DNA of 49,405 bases from Candidatus Rokuibacteriota bacterium (GCA_003220495.1 QHSP01000054.1:1-49405); one strand, 5' to 3'. Counted from the stretch's first letter, positions 7,941 to 15,836 are shown. Notes: a model not told the origin generated them from the letters alone. Translations and numbers: made by a program.

Positions 7941-9581
7941 ATGAGCGATCCCGTGACCGTGTCGGTCCTGACGCATCGCCTCGAGGCCATCGTGCAGGAG
8001 ATGGGCGAGGCCATGCTGCGCACGGCGTACTCCCAGATCCTGAACTCCAGCCGCGACTTCTCGACAGCGCTCTGTGACGCGGGCGCCAGGCTGATCGCGC
8101 AGGCGGAGCACGTGCCGATCCACGTCGGCGCGATCCCGTGGGCGGTCGAGTCCGTGCGCGACGCCTTCAAGGGGCGGGTGAGGCCGGGCGACGTCTACCT
8201 CCTGAACGACCCCTATCACGGCAACAATCATCTGCCTGATCTGACGGCGTTCGTCCCGGTGTTCGTCGGCGACGAGGTCGCCTTCTGGTCGGTCAACCGC
8301 GCCCACCAGAGCGACATCGGCGGCTCGACCCACGGCGCCTACAACCCGGGCGCGACCGAGATCTGGCAGGAGGGTCTGCGGATCACGCCGCTGAAGCTCT
8401 ACGATGCCGGCGAGCTGCGCGACGACGTGCTGCGCATGATCGCGACGAATGTCCGCCACCCGCACGACTTCATGGGCGACCTCCGAGCGATGATCGGCTC
8501 GGCGCGCGTCGGCGAGCGGCGCCTGCTCGCGCTGACCGCCGACTACGGCGCGGCGACGGTCCTCGAGGCCGTGGACGAGATCCTCGACGGCGCCGAGCGC
8601 CGGGCGCGCGCGTGCGTCGCCACCTGGAAAGACGGCGTCTATCGCGGCGAGACGGTCCTGGACGACGACGGCCACGAGTTTACCGACATCTGGATCCGCG
8701 CGACGGTGACCAAGCGCGGCGACGCGCTGACGGTCGATCTGAGCGACTGCCATCCTCAGGTCTCCGGATTCGTCAACTCGTCGTTCCCGAACACGATGTC
8801 GGCGGTTCACATGGCCTTCGCGTATCTCATCGATCCGCGGACGCCGAAGAACTCGGGCACGTTCCGGCCGGTCAAGGTGATCGCGAAGCAGGGCACGATC
8901 GTCTGGCCCTTTCCGCCGGCGCCGGTCACGCTCGCGACGAATCACTGCGCTCAGGAGATTGCCGAGGCGATGATCCGGGCGCTGGCTCCGGCGTGCCCGG
9001 AGCGCGTGCTCTCGGGATGGGGCCGCCGCTTCCGCATCGCGATCAAGGGGATGAATCCGCGGACGCGCAAGCCGTTCATCTGGCACATGTTCCACGCGCG
9101 GCCGGGCGGCGGCGCGAGCGCGGCCGGCGACGGCTGGGAGACCGCGGGCGAAGGGCAGGCGGCCGGCGGGATCAAGTTCGGCAGTGTCGAGGTCGCCGAG
9201 GCGCGGTTTCCGCTGACGTTCGAGCGCCACGAGTTCCGCCCGGATTCCGCCGGCGACGGAATGCATCGCGGCGGCGTCGGGGCGGTGCTGCGCCTGCGGG
9301 TCGACATCGAGGACCCGGCGGTCGCCAACACCGCGGGCGATGGCGTTCGCCACGCGCCGTACGGGCTTCTCGGTGGCAAGGACGGCCTGCCCCATCGCTA
9401 TCGGCTCGAGTCGCGCGGCCGCCCGATCCGCGTCTTGAAGACCAAGGAAGTCGGAGTTCCCGTGCGGAAGGGCGACGTGTTCCTGATCGAGTCTTCGGGG
9501 GGCGGCGGCTATGGTCCACCTTCGAAGCGGACCCGTCAGGCTCGCGCGAGCGACCGGGAGAACGGCTTCGTGAAGAAGTAG
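7941..9581 (+). CDS. hyuB: Hydantoinase B/oxoprolinase family protein
   Basis: A 546-residue protein. It begins with the family N-terminus (VLTHRLEAIVQEMGEAM, SQILNSSRDFSTALCD), continues with GDVYLLNDPYHGNNHLPD and ends with SSGGGGYGPPSKR. HyuB works with HyuA in ATP-dependent opening of hydantoin or 5-oxoproline rings, or as part of acetone/acetophenone carboxylase-type enzymes; the exact substrate cannot be told from sequence. The matching A subunit is not adjacent but lies 4 kb downstream on the same strand, split from it by several unrelated genes. Confidence 0.9.
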   Translation: MSDPVTVSVLTHRLEAIVQEMGEAMLRTAYSQILNSSRDFSTALCDAGARLIAQAEHVPIHVGAIPWAVESVRDAFKGRVRPGDVYLLNDPYHGNNHLPDLTAFVPVFVGDEVAFWSVNRAHQSDIGGSTHGAYNPGATEIWQEGLRITPLKLYDAGELRDDVLRMIATNVRHPHDFMGDLRAMIGSARVGERRLLALTADYGAATVLEAVDEILDGAERRARACVATWKDGVYRGETVLDDDGHEFTDIWIRATVTKRGDALTVDLSDCHPQVSGFVNSSFPNTMSAVHMAFAYLIDPRTPKNSGTFRPVKVIAKQGTIVWPFPPAPVTLATNHCAQEIAEAMIRALAPACPERVLSGWGRRFRIAIKGMNPRTRKPFIWHMFHARPGGGASAAGDGWETAGEGQAAGGIKFGSVEVAEARFPLTFERHEFRPDSAGDGMHRGGVGAVLRLRVDIEDPAVANTAGDGVRHAPYGLLGGKDGLPHRYRLESRGRPIRVLKTKEVGVPVRKGDVFLIESSGGGGYGPPSKRTRQARASDRENGFVKK

Positions 9582-9584
9582 TCC

Positions 9585-9604
9585 GGGGGAGCCGGAGCTC
9601 CCCC
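9585..9604. terminator. Strong GC hairpin between convergent genes
   Basis: GGGGGAGC and GCTCCCCC form a perfect 8-bp stem around the tetraloop CGGA, three bases after the hyuB stop and just before the end of the minus-strand small gene. It can serve both directions. No T-tract follows. Confidence 0.65.
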
Positions 9605-9619
9605 AGATGTCGTTCGCGG

Positions 9620-9826
9620 CTACGAGGCGGACGCGCCGGCCGCGGGCACTGCGAGTCCCGGTCGGCTGCCTTGCAACCGCTGTCCGAGGCTGATCAGCGC
9701 CAACCCCAGCCGCACGCGTAGCGGCGACGGCGGTCTCAGCGACGCCGCCAGCTGCTGTCGCGCGAGCGCGGCGTGGAGTTCGCGCAGATGCTCCTTCGCC
9801 AGCCACTCGACCAGATAGCCGTTCAT
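9620..9826 (-). CDS. Small protein of unknown function
   Basis: A 68-residue protein starting MNGYLVEWLAKEHLRELH. It has an amphipathic helix at the start and a positively charged hydrophobic stretch in the second half (PLRVRLGLALISLGQRL), so membrane association is possible. I do not recognise a named family. The ATG overlaps the stop of the gene before it (ATGA), which supports real, coupled translation; an ATG six bases earlier is also possible. It is the second gene of a two-gene operon behind the candidate ECF promoter at 10255-10283. Confidence 0.65.
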   Translation of the reverse strand: MNGYLVEWLAKEHLRELHAALARQQLAASLRPPSPLRVRLGLALISLGQRLQGSRPGLAVPAAGASAS

Positions 9827-10227
9827 GTCCATGACACCGACTCTCCTCTCGCCGGGACCAGCACGGGGGCTCGCCGCGGCACCGGCCTCTCCTGCCGGGT
9901 CAGCACGATCTCGAAGCGCCCCGGTCTCGTCCGCTCGGACTCGCTGAAGGCGCCGTACGCGGCTTCCACCACCGGCGTGACGATCTCGGGACGATCGAGC
10001 GGCACCGGGATCGTGAGCCGCCAGCCACCCCAGAAACTCCGGCGCACGACCGGTGAGACGACGGCGCCGAGCGCGCCGTGGATCGCGTCGGTCACCGCGA
10101 TCTGGCGCGCGATCTCCGCGAGTTGCCGACGCTGGCGCCAGGTCGCGAGTCGGAGCGCCGCGACGAGCAGCGCGATCGGGGACAGCGCCACCAGCAAGGA
10201 CAGCGTGCTGAACACTACGGATTGCAT
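9823..10227 (-). CDS. Membrane-anchored protein of unknown function
   Basis: A 134-residue protein. One N-terminal membrane helix (about 5-27, LLVALSPIALLVAALRLA) is followed by a basic segment and a soluble part that includes FWGGWRLTIPVPLDRPEIVTPVVEAAYGAF. I cannot assign a family. ATG 10227 has GGAGGAGGG a few bases before it. The gene follows the methyltransferase fusion gene on the same strand and lies behind a promoter-like sequence nearly identical to that of the sigma-factor operon, so it may be a target of that sigma factor. Confidence 0.72.
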   Translation of the reverse strand: MQSVVFSTLSLLVALSPIALLVAALRLATWRQRRQLAEIARQIAVTDAIHGALGAVVSPVVRRSFWGGWRLTIPVPLDRPEIVTPVVEAAYGAFSESERTRPGRFEIVLTRQERPVPRRAPVLVPARGESVSWT

Positions 10228-10254
10228 GTCGCCCTCCTCCCTCTTGCTCCCTAT

Positions 10255-10283
10255 GACACCGCGGGGAGGCGGGTGTGAAACGG
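10255..10283 (-). promoter_or_regulatory. Candidate ECF-sigma promoter of the small membrane operon
   Basis: Reading the minus strand, CCGTTTCACA (10283-10274), 12 bases, then CGGTGTC (10261-10255). The same two boxes with the same spacing occur before the sigma gene at 11831-11859. Counting TTTCAC and TGTC as the core boxes gives a 16-bp spacer, the usual ECF distance. The predicted start site leaves a leader of about 20 bases that carries the GGAGGAGGG ribosome-binding site. Confidence 0.6.
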
Positions 10284-10294
10284 AGGAGCGAAGG

Positions 10295-11266
10295 CTACGC
10301 GGCGAGCGGGTGGAGATCCGGGCGGCACGCCGAGCAGGGCACGAGTCCGAGCGCGCCAGCGAGCTCGCGGGAGGCCAGCAGGGTGACGGGGCCGATCGGA
10401 CGGCGCGCGATGTCGCCGCAGGTCGGCAGGCAGTACTCGTGCTGATCGTTGCGGTCGTAATGATAGAGCGTGTTCCGCGCGACGCGCGAATCGCTCCGCT
10501 TGCCGATCGCCTGGATGCCCTCGACGGCCAGGAGCTGCTGCTTGAGCCCCACCTTGTCGCCGGAGTAGCCGGTGAGCGCGCCCGAGGTTCCGATGATGCG
10601 GTGGCAGGGCACCACGATCGGCAGCGGATTCCAGCGCAGCGCCTGCGCGACGGCCCGTGTGGCCGCGGGCTTGCCGATCTCGGCGGCGATCCCGGCGTAC
10701 GACGTGACCGCGCCGTATGGAATCGCGGCCGTCGCGCGGAGCACCGCGCGATGGAAGTCGCTGCGCGCCAGGCGCAGGTCGAGCGGCCACTCCAGCCGCG
10801 TGCGGTCGCCGCGCAGGTACTCGAGGAGCTCGCGGTAGAGCGCCTCGATCTCGGCGCCGTCCTCCTGCGCCTCGACGCCGCCCACGCGGCTCAACCGCGA
10901 CATGCTCAGGTCGGTTCCGCCGTGGAGATACTCGACGAGCGATACGCCGTGCTCCGAGCGCGCGATGAGAATGTGGCCGAGCGGAGAGGGGAACACCCGG
11001 TAGGAGACCAGACGCGACCTCAGATCGGCCAGCCTCGACTCGAGCCCCTCGCGTGCGCGCGCCACGCTGTCCGCCGCCGCCGGCCCGCGCCGGAGCACGC
11101 CCACCACGCCCTCGATCTCGCGATAGCGATGGAACTCCCGCCGGCAGGCGTCGCAGGAGTCGATGTGGTGCTCGACGCGGCGCGAGGCGCCGGGCTCGGC
11201 GTCGCCCGTCGCCGCGGCGACGAGGTCCGGTTCGATCTCGAGGCACCCGTTCGGTTTACGCGTCAT
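10295..11266 (-). CDS. Anti-sigma zinc finger - O6-alkylguanine methyltransferase - Ada zinc domain fusion
   Basis: A 323-residue protein with three parts. (1) Residues 1-60: a zinc-binding anti-sigma (ZAS/zf-HC2) motif, C8 and H34-x3-C38-x2-C41. (2) Residues 85-255: a complete Ogt/MGMT domain with IPYGAVTSYAGIA, the RAV arginine-finger helix and the acceptor Cys221 in VVPCHRIIG, which removes alkyl groups from O6-alkylguanine. (3) Residues 275-318: four cysteines C279-x3-C283 and C311-x2-C314 followed by RPD, matching in order and spacing the N-terminal domain of E. coli Ada, whose first Cys accepts methyl from phosphotriesters. Here that domain sits at the C-terminus and no AraC domain is present. 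The ATG overlaps the sigma gene stop (ATGA). Frame extensions upstream to 11650 are inside the sigma gene and were rejected. Confidence 0.85.
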   Translation of the reverse strand: MTRKPNGCLEIEPDLVAAATGDAEPGASRRVEHHIDSCDACRREFHRYREIEGVVGVLRRGPAAADSVARAREGLESRLADLRSRLVSYRVFPSPLGHILIARSEHGVSLVEYLHGGTDLSMSRLSRVGGVEAQEDGAEIEALYRELLEYLRGDRTRLEWPLDLRLARSDFHRAVLRATAAIPYGAVTSYAGIAAEIGKPAATRAVAQALRWNPLPIVVPCHRIIGTSGALTGYSGDKVGLKQQLLAVEGIQAIGKRSDSRVARNTLYHYDRNDQHEYCLPTCGDIARRPIGPVTLLASRELAGALGLVPCSACRPDLHPLAA

Positions 11267-11823
11267 CGCGGTTGCTCCATGTTGAGTGGGCTCGTTTCGA
11301 CGCCCCGGGCGGGCGGAAGCTCGTGACCGTTGAGGCTCAGCCGGATCTTGCGGAGCGCTTGAAAGACGTGCGCTCGCGCGCTCTCCGCCGAGCAGTCGAG
11401 GCTTCGGCCGATCGCATCGTAGTCGAGGTCGTGGATCTTGCGCATGACGAAGGCCAGGCGCTGCTTGAGGGGAAGACCCTGCACCGTGGATTCCAGAAGC
11501 GTCCGGGCCTCGCCGAACCGCGCTTCGTCCTCCGGTCCTTCGGGATCGGCTTCTCGGCTCTCCACCGACACGGCCTGGTGAGCGACCCGCCGGCGTTTCT
11601 CGGATCGAAAGTGATTCCGGCCCAGGTTGGTCGCGATCGCGAAGAGCCACGCCCGAACGTTGGCGTCGGGTCCCAGGGTCTTGTAAGCCCGATAGGCCCG
11701 GAGGAACGTCTCCTGCGAGAGGTCTTCGGCCTCCGCGGCCCGGGAGGTGACCCTCCGCAGATAGCGATAGATCTCGGCGTGATGCGCGCCCACGATCGTC
11801 TCGAACGGTTGTTCGCCCATCAT
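11263..11823 (-). CDS. ECF-type RNA polymerase sigma factor
   Basis: A 186-residue sigma-70 family member with only regions 2 and 4. Region 2 contains AEDLSQETFLRAYRAY and RAWLFAIATNLGRNHFRSEKRR; region 4 contains LPLKQRLAFVMRKIHDLDYDAIG and a helix-turn-helix. It is the first gene of a two-gene operon with the anti-sigma/methyltransferase fusion, the standard arrangement for a sigma factor and its cognate anti-sigma. ATG 11823 (or the next codon, 11820) was chosen; the long upstream extension runs into the divergent gene. A promoter-like sequence ends seven bases before the ATG, suggesting a leaderless or nearly leaderless, self-regulated transcript. Confidence 0.9.
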   Translation of the reverse strand: MMGEQPFETIVGAHHAEIYRYLRRVTSRAAEAEDLSQETFLRAYRAYKTLGPDANVRAWLFAIATNLGRNHFRSEKRRRVAHQAVSVESREADPEGPEDEARFGEARTLLESTVQGLPLKQRLAFVMRKIHDLDYDAIGRSLDCSAESARAHVFQALRKIRLSLNGHELPPARGVETSPLNMEQPR

Positions 11824-11830
11824 CTCTGAA

Positions 11831-11859
11831 GACACCGCCGGGGCCCGGTTGTGAAACGG
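11831..11859 (-). promoter_or_regulatory. Candidate autoregulated ECF promoter of the sigma operon
   Basis: On the minus strand, CCGTTTCACA (11859-11850), 12 bases, then CGGTGTC (11837-11831). It shares boxes and spacing with 10255-10283. The downstream box ends seven bases before ATG 11823. Confidence 0.6.
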
Positions 11860-11929
11860 CCGGCTTGGCTCAGCACATGATAAGGTATCCGACGAGCACC
11901 GAGCGGTACCCTTCTTCAGGGAGTCCCGG

Positions 11930-13111
11930 GTGACCGAGACGGCCGACGTCGTGGTGGTGGGTGGCGGAGTCAACGGCGTGAGCATCGCGTACGCGCTGGC
12001 CGCGCGCGGTGTGGGACGCGTCGTCCTCTGCGAGCAGGCCGCGCTCGCCAACGGAGCCTCGGGCCGCTCGAGCGCGCTCGTCCGCATGCACTACACGAAC
12101 GAGTGGGACGCGCGGCTCGCGTTCGCCAGCTTTCCGGTCTTCCGGCACTGGCCCGAGATCATGGGCGGTCCGCCGGTGTTCACGCACACCGGGTTCGTCA
12201 ACGTCGTCGCCCCGCAGTACGCCGACGCCCTCCGAAAGAACGTGCAGATGCTGCGCGGCATCGGCGTGAACACCGTCGCGATGACGCCGCGTGAGCTCCA
12301 CGATCTCCAGCCCTTCGCCAACGTCGACGATCTCGGCGCCGCGGCCTGGGAGCCCGAGAGCGGATACGCGGACCCCGCCGCCACGGTGGACGGCTTCGCC
12401 CGCAGGGGCGCCGAGCTCGGCGCGCGGATTCTCCAGTGGACTCCGGTCCGGAAGATCCTGCGCCGCGAGAGTGGCGTCGTCGGCGTAGAGACGAGCGCCG
12501 GGCGCATCGATGCCGGCGCCGTCGTCGTCGCGGCAGGGGCCTGGGCCCCACGGATCTGCCGCGAAATCGGCGTCGAGCTGCCGGCGAGGCCGAAGGGGCT
12601 CGATACGGTGCAGGTCACACGGCCGCCGGCGCTGGCGCAGCCGCACGTGATCGTCATCGACAACGTGCTCGGAACCTACTTCCGGCCGGAGAGCGGCATC
12701 CGCACGATCGTCGGCGTCCCCTGCCAGGAGTGGGATCTCGATCCCGACGCGCCCATGGTGCTGGCGCCGAGCGCGCCGGCCGTCGGCGCCCAGATGCTGA
12801 CGCACCGGATCCCGGCGATGGAGGGCGCCACCCTCGCGCGGGGCTATCGCGCCGTCGACTGCTACAGCCGCGACCGGCACGCGATCCTCGGCCGCGTCGA
12901 CGGGATCGACGGCCTCTATCTCGCGACCGCCTTCAGCGGCTCGGGCTTCAAGATCGCGCCCGCGGTCGGCGCGTGCATGGCCGAGCTGATCGTGGACGGC
13001 CGGGCGAAGACGGTCGACATCGACGCGTTCAGCCTCCGGCGGTTCGCCGAGGGGAAATCGCCCGAAGGTCCGTATCCGTACGCGATCCGGCGCGACCACA
13101 CCGACCGTTGA
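11930..13111 (+). CDS. FAD-dependent amino-acid/sarcosine oxidase family oxidoreductase (DAO)
   Basis: A 393-residue protein of the DAO family. The Rossmann FAD-binding motif is at the N-terminus (VVVVGGGVNGVSIAYALAARG), with NGASGRSSALVRMHYTNEWD typical of sarcosine/dimethylglycine oxidase-like enzymes and a C-terminal substrate-domain signature (GLYLATAFSGSGFKIAPAVG). It probably oxidises a secondary or tertiary amine or an amino acid and passes electrons through FAD. The substrate is not determinable. The start is GTG 11930. It is divergent from the sigma factor. Confidence 0.87.
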   Translation: MTETADVVVVGGGVNGVSIAYALAARGVGRVVLCEQAALANGASGRSSALVRMHYTNEWDARLAFASFPVFRHWPEIMGGPPVFTHTGFVNVVAPQYADALRKNVQMLRGIGVNTVAMTPRELHDLQPFANVDDLGAAAWEPESGYADPAATVDGFARRGAELGARILQWTPVRKILRRESGVVGVETSAGRIDAGAVVVAAGAWAPRICREIGVELPARPKGLDTVQVTRPPALAQPHVIVIDNVLGTYFRPESGIRTIVGVPCQEWDLDPDAPMVLAPSAPAVGAQMLTHRIPAMEGATLARGYRAVDCYSRDRHAILGRVDGIDGLYLATAFSGSGFKIAPAVGACMAELIVDGRAKTVDIDAFSLRRFAEGKSPEGPYPYAIRRDHTDR

Positions 13112-13166
13112 CTTGATCGCGGGCTCCGACTACTTTGGCTGAACGACCGACATCGCGGAGGGGTTC

Positions 13167-13790
13167 ATGTTCAAGCAGACGGTGACCTCGGAAAAAGAAT
13201 TGCGCGATCTGATGGGCACGCCGAGCGAGCGGGCGATCAAGAAGGAGTCGCCCTTCATCGACGAGCGCAGCCGGGAGTTCATCGCCCATGCGCCGTTCCT
13301 GCTGCTGGCCACCTCCGACGCGACGGGCCGCTGCGACGTCTCGCCCAAAGGTGACGCGCCCGGCTTCGTGCGCGTGCTGGACGAGCGGCACCTCGTGATC
13401 CCCGACCGTCCCGGCAACAAGCGGCTCGACGGCCTGCGCAACCTCCTCGACAACCCGCACGTCGGACTGATCTTCCTGATTCCGGGCCGCGAGGAAACCT
13501 TGCGCGTGAACGGCCGCGCCGCGATCGTGCGCGACGACGACGTCCTGGAATCGCTCGCGGCGAAGGGGAAGCGGCCGCTCGTCGCCATCGGCGTCGAGGT
13601 CGAGGAGTGCTTCCTGCACTGCCCGAAGGCGTTTCGGCGCTCGCAGCTCTGGGAGCCCGAGGCGTGGCCCGATCGCTCGGTCCTGCCCTCGATGGCGTGC
13701 GTGCTGTACGAGAAGCTCCAGCCGGAAGGCAAGAGCCTCGAGGACTACGTGCGTGAGAGCGAAGAGGGCATCCGGAGGACGCTCTACTGA
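13167..13790 (+). CDS. PPOX-class FMN-dependent flavoprotein (MSMEG_1061-like)
   Basis: A 207-residue split-barrel protein related to pyridoxamine 5'-phosphate oxidase. Recognisable parts are HAPFLLLATSDATGRCDVSPKGDAPGF, LVIPDRPGNKRLDGLRNLLDNPHVGLIFLIPG and ETLRVNGRAAIV. The family binds FMN or F420-like cofactors and reduces varied substrates; the substrate here is unknown. It overlaps the start of hyuA, with both stop and start in CTGA, so the two are translationally coupled. Confidence 0.85.
   Translation: MFKQTVTSEKELRDLMGTPSERAIKKESPFIDERSREFIAHAPFLLLATSDATGRCDVSPKGDAPGFVRVLDERHLVIPDRPGNKRLDGLRNLLDNPHVGLIFLIPGREETLRVNGRAAIVRDDDVLESLAAKGKRPLVAIGVEVEECFLHCPKAFRRSQLWEPEAWPDRSVLPSMACVLYEKLQPEGKSLEDYVRESEEGIRRTLY
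13774..13779 (+). promoter_or_regulatory. Ribosome-binding site that fixes the hyuA CTG start
   Basis: GGAGGA lies inside the end of the PPOX gene, seven bases before CTG 13787. It is the only good ribosome-binding site in the short open stretch between the in-frame stop at 13754 and the conserved hyuA N-terminus. Confidence 0.6.
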
Positions 13791-15832
13791 GCCGACGTTA
13801 CCGCATCGGCATCGACGTCGGCGGCACCTTCACCGACCTCGTCGCGGTCGACGAGCTCGGCTCTCTCGCCCTCGCCAAGTGCGCCTCGACACCGCCTGAC
13901 CCGTCGCTGGGTCTGATCGACGGGCTGGCGCTCCTGGCCGCCGAGCTCGGCACCGACCTCCACGGGCTGCTCGGTGAGACCGAGTCGATCGTGCATGGCA
14001 CGACGGTCGCGACCAACGCGCTCCTCGAGCGCAAAGGGGCGAAGGTCGGCCTCCTGACGACCGAGGGACATCGCGACGTCATCGAGATGCGCGAGGGGCT
14101 GAAGGACGACCGCTACAACCTCAGAATGCCGCCTCCCGTGCCGCTCGTGCCGCGCGTCCGCCGCCTCGGAGTGCGCGAGCGCATGCGCTTCGACGGGACG
14201 GTCGCGATCCCGCTCAACGCACGCTCGCTCCAGGCCTCCATCGCGTCGCTGGCGAAGGCGCGCGTGGAGGCGGTGGCCGTCTGCTATCTGCACTCGTATC
14301 GGAATCCGCGGCACGAGAAGCAGACCGGGCGCGCCCTGACGCGGCGGCTTCCGGGCGCGTACGTGTCGCTGTCGTCCGAGGTGCTGCCGCAGATCAAGGA
14401 GTACGAGCGGGTCTGGACAACGGTGGTGAACGCGTACGTCGGGCCCACGCTCGCGAACTATCTGAAGAATCTGGCGGCGCGCCTCGCGAGCCACGGCTAC
14501 CGCGGCGACGTCCTGATCATCCAGTCGCACGGCGGCGTGGCGCCGGTGCGTGAGTCGACGCGCCTGGCCGCGGGCGCCGTGCTGTCGGGGCCCGCCGGCG
14601 GCGTCGCCGCGGGGCGCTACTGCGCCCGGCTCCTCGCCGAGCCGAACCTCATCACCTTCGACATGGGCGGGACGTCGACGGACATCGCGCTCCTCCAGGG
14701 TGGCGAGCCGCAGCTGACCGGGGAAAAGACGATCGGCGTCGCGAAGGTCGCGCTGCCGGCGATCGACATCCACACGCTCGGCGCCGGCGGCGGCTCGGTC
14801 GCGTCGGTCGACGCGGGAGGCATTCTCCACGTCGGCCCGGAGAGCGCCGGCGCCCAGCCGGGTCCCGCGTGCTACGGCAAAGGCGGCGCCCGCGCGACGG
14901 TGACCGACGCGAACCTGGTGCTCGGGTTCCTCGATCCCGCGAACTTTCTCGGCGGTCGCATTGGGCTCGACGCTCGCGCGGCGCGCACGGCGGTGGACGC
15001 GATCGCGCGGAAGCTCGGCACGACGGCGCTCCGGACGGCCGAGGGCATCTCGCGCGTCGTCAACACCAACATGGCGGAAGGGATGAAGATCGTCTCGGTC
15101 CGCCGCGGCGTCGACCCGCGCCGCTTCGCGCTCGTCTCGTTCGGCGGCGCCGCCGGCCTGCACGTGACGGAGGTCGCGCGGCTCCTCGAGATCCAGCGCG
15201 TCGTCGTGCCGTCGGTCGCCGCCGTGCTCTCGGCTTGGGGGATGCTGGCGACGGACCTTCGCTACGAGCTCGTGCGATCCCACGTGAGCGAGGTGGGGCG
15301 GATGACGGCGGCCGGCCTGCGAAAGCTCTTCGCGACGCTCGAGCGCGAGGGCAAGAAGCGGCTCGCCCGCTTCGACGGCCCGGTCACGGTGCGTCGCGCG
15401 CTCGACATGCGGTACGGCGAGCAGATCTTCGAGATCCAGGTGGATCTGGACGGCGTGGATCTCCAGGCCGCGGACCTCATGGAGCAGGTGGCCGAGCGTT
15501 TCCATCGGCGCCACGAAGCGCTCTATGCCTATAGCGCGCCGGGACAGGAGGTCGTCGTCGTCAACGCGCGGGTGGCGGTCGTCGGCGCGCTTCCGGTGCT
15601 GCCGGCCGGCGCGGGCGCCGTGGGTCGGGGCGGGGCCACGTCCTCCGCGCGCCGTCGCGTCTGGCTGGGGGACTGGGTCGAAGCGCCGCTCTACCGCATG
15701 GAGGCGCTTACCGCCGGGCTGGAGGTCAAGGGTCCGGCGATCTTCGAGTCGGCGACGACGACGGTGCTCGTGCGAGAGTCCGAGCGCGTGACCGTCACGC
15801 CGCACGGCTGGCTCGACATCCGGCTCGGCTGA
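13787..15832 (+). CDS. hyuA: Hydantoinase/oxoprolinase subunit A, CTG start
   Basis: About 681 residues. The conserved family N-terminus RYRIGIDVGGTFTDL (phosphate-binding motif of the actin-like ATPase fold) is encoded from 13796, well upstream of the first ATG at 13991. In that frame the nearest upstream stop is TGA at 13754, and between them there is no ATG, GTG or TTG; the only near-cognate start is CTG 13787, with GGAGGA seven bases before it. Other motifs are HGTTVATNALLERKGAKVGLL, FDMGGTSTDIALL, GAGGGSVASVDAGG and GPACYGKGG. It works with HyuB in ATP-dependent cyclic amide hydrolysis or a related carboxylase. Starting at 13991 would remove the ATP-binding loop. Confidence 0.88.
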   Translation: MSRRYRIGIDVGGTFTDLVAVDELGSLALAKCASTPPDPSLGLIDGLALLAAELGTDLHGLLGETESIVHGTTVATNALLERKGAKVGLLTTEGHRDVIEMREGLKDDRYNLRMPPPVPLVPRVRRLGVRERMRFDGTVAIPLNARSLQASIASLAKARVEAVAVCYLHSYRNPRHEKQTGRALTRRLPGAYVSLSSEVLPQIKEYERVWTTVVNAYVGPTLANYLKNLAARLASHGYRGDVLIIQSHGGVAPVRESTRLAAGAVLSGPAGGVAAGRYCARLLAEPNLITFDMGGTSTDIALLQGGEPQLTGEKTIGVAKVALPAIDIHTLGAGGGSVASVDAGGILHVGPESAGAQPGPACYGKGGARATVTDANLVLGFLDPANFLGGRIGLDARAARTAVDAIARKLGTTALRTAEGISRVVNTNMAEGMKIVSVRRGVDPRRFALVSFGGAAGLHVTEVARLLEIQRVVVPSVAAVLSAWGMLATDLRYELVRSHVSEVGRMTAAGLRKLFATLEREGKKRLARFDGPVTVRRALDMRYGEQIFEIQVDLDGVDLQAADLMEQVAERFHRRHEALYAYSAPGQEVVVVNARVAVVGALPVLPAGAGAVGRGGATSSARRRVWLGDWVEAPLYRMEALTAGLEVKGPAIFESATTTVLVRESERVTVTPHGWLDIRLG

Positions 15833-15836
15833 TCGC

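Noticed and set aside
7863-9806. 647-codon open frame on the minus strand opposite hyuB
   Set aside because: Arg/Asp/His-rich shadow of a high-GC gene with no recognisable domain; hyuB on the plus strand matches its family over its whole length.
11267-11650. N-terminal extension of the anti-sigma/methyltransferase protein
   Set aside because: Lies inside the sigma-factor gene in another frame, is Arg/Ser/Pro-rich, and the ATG at 11266 has the typical ATGA overlap.
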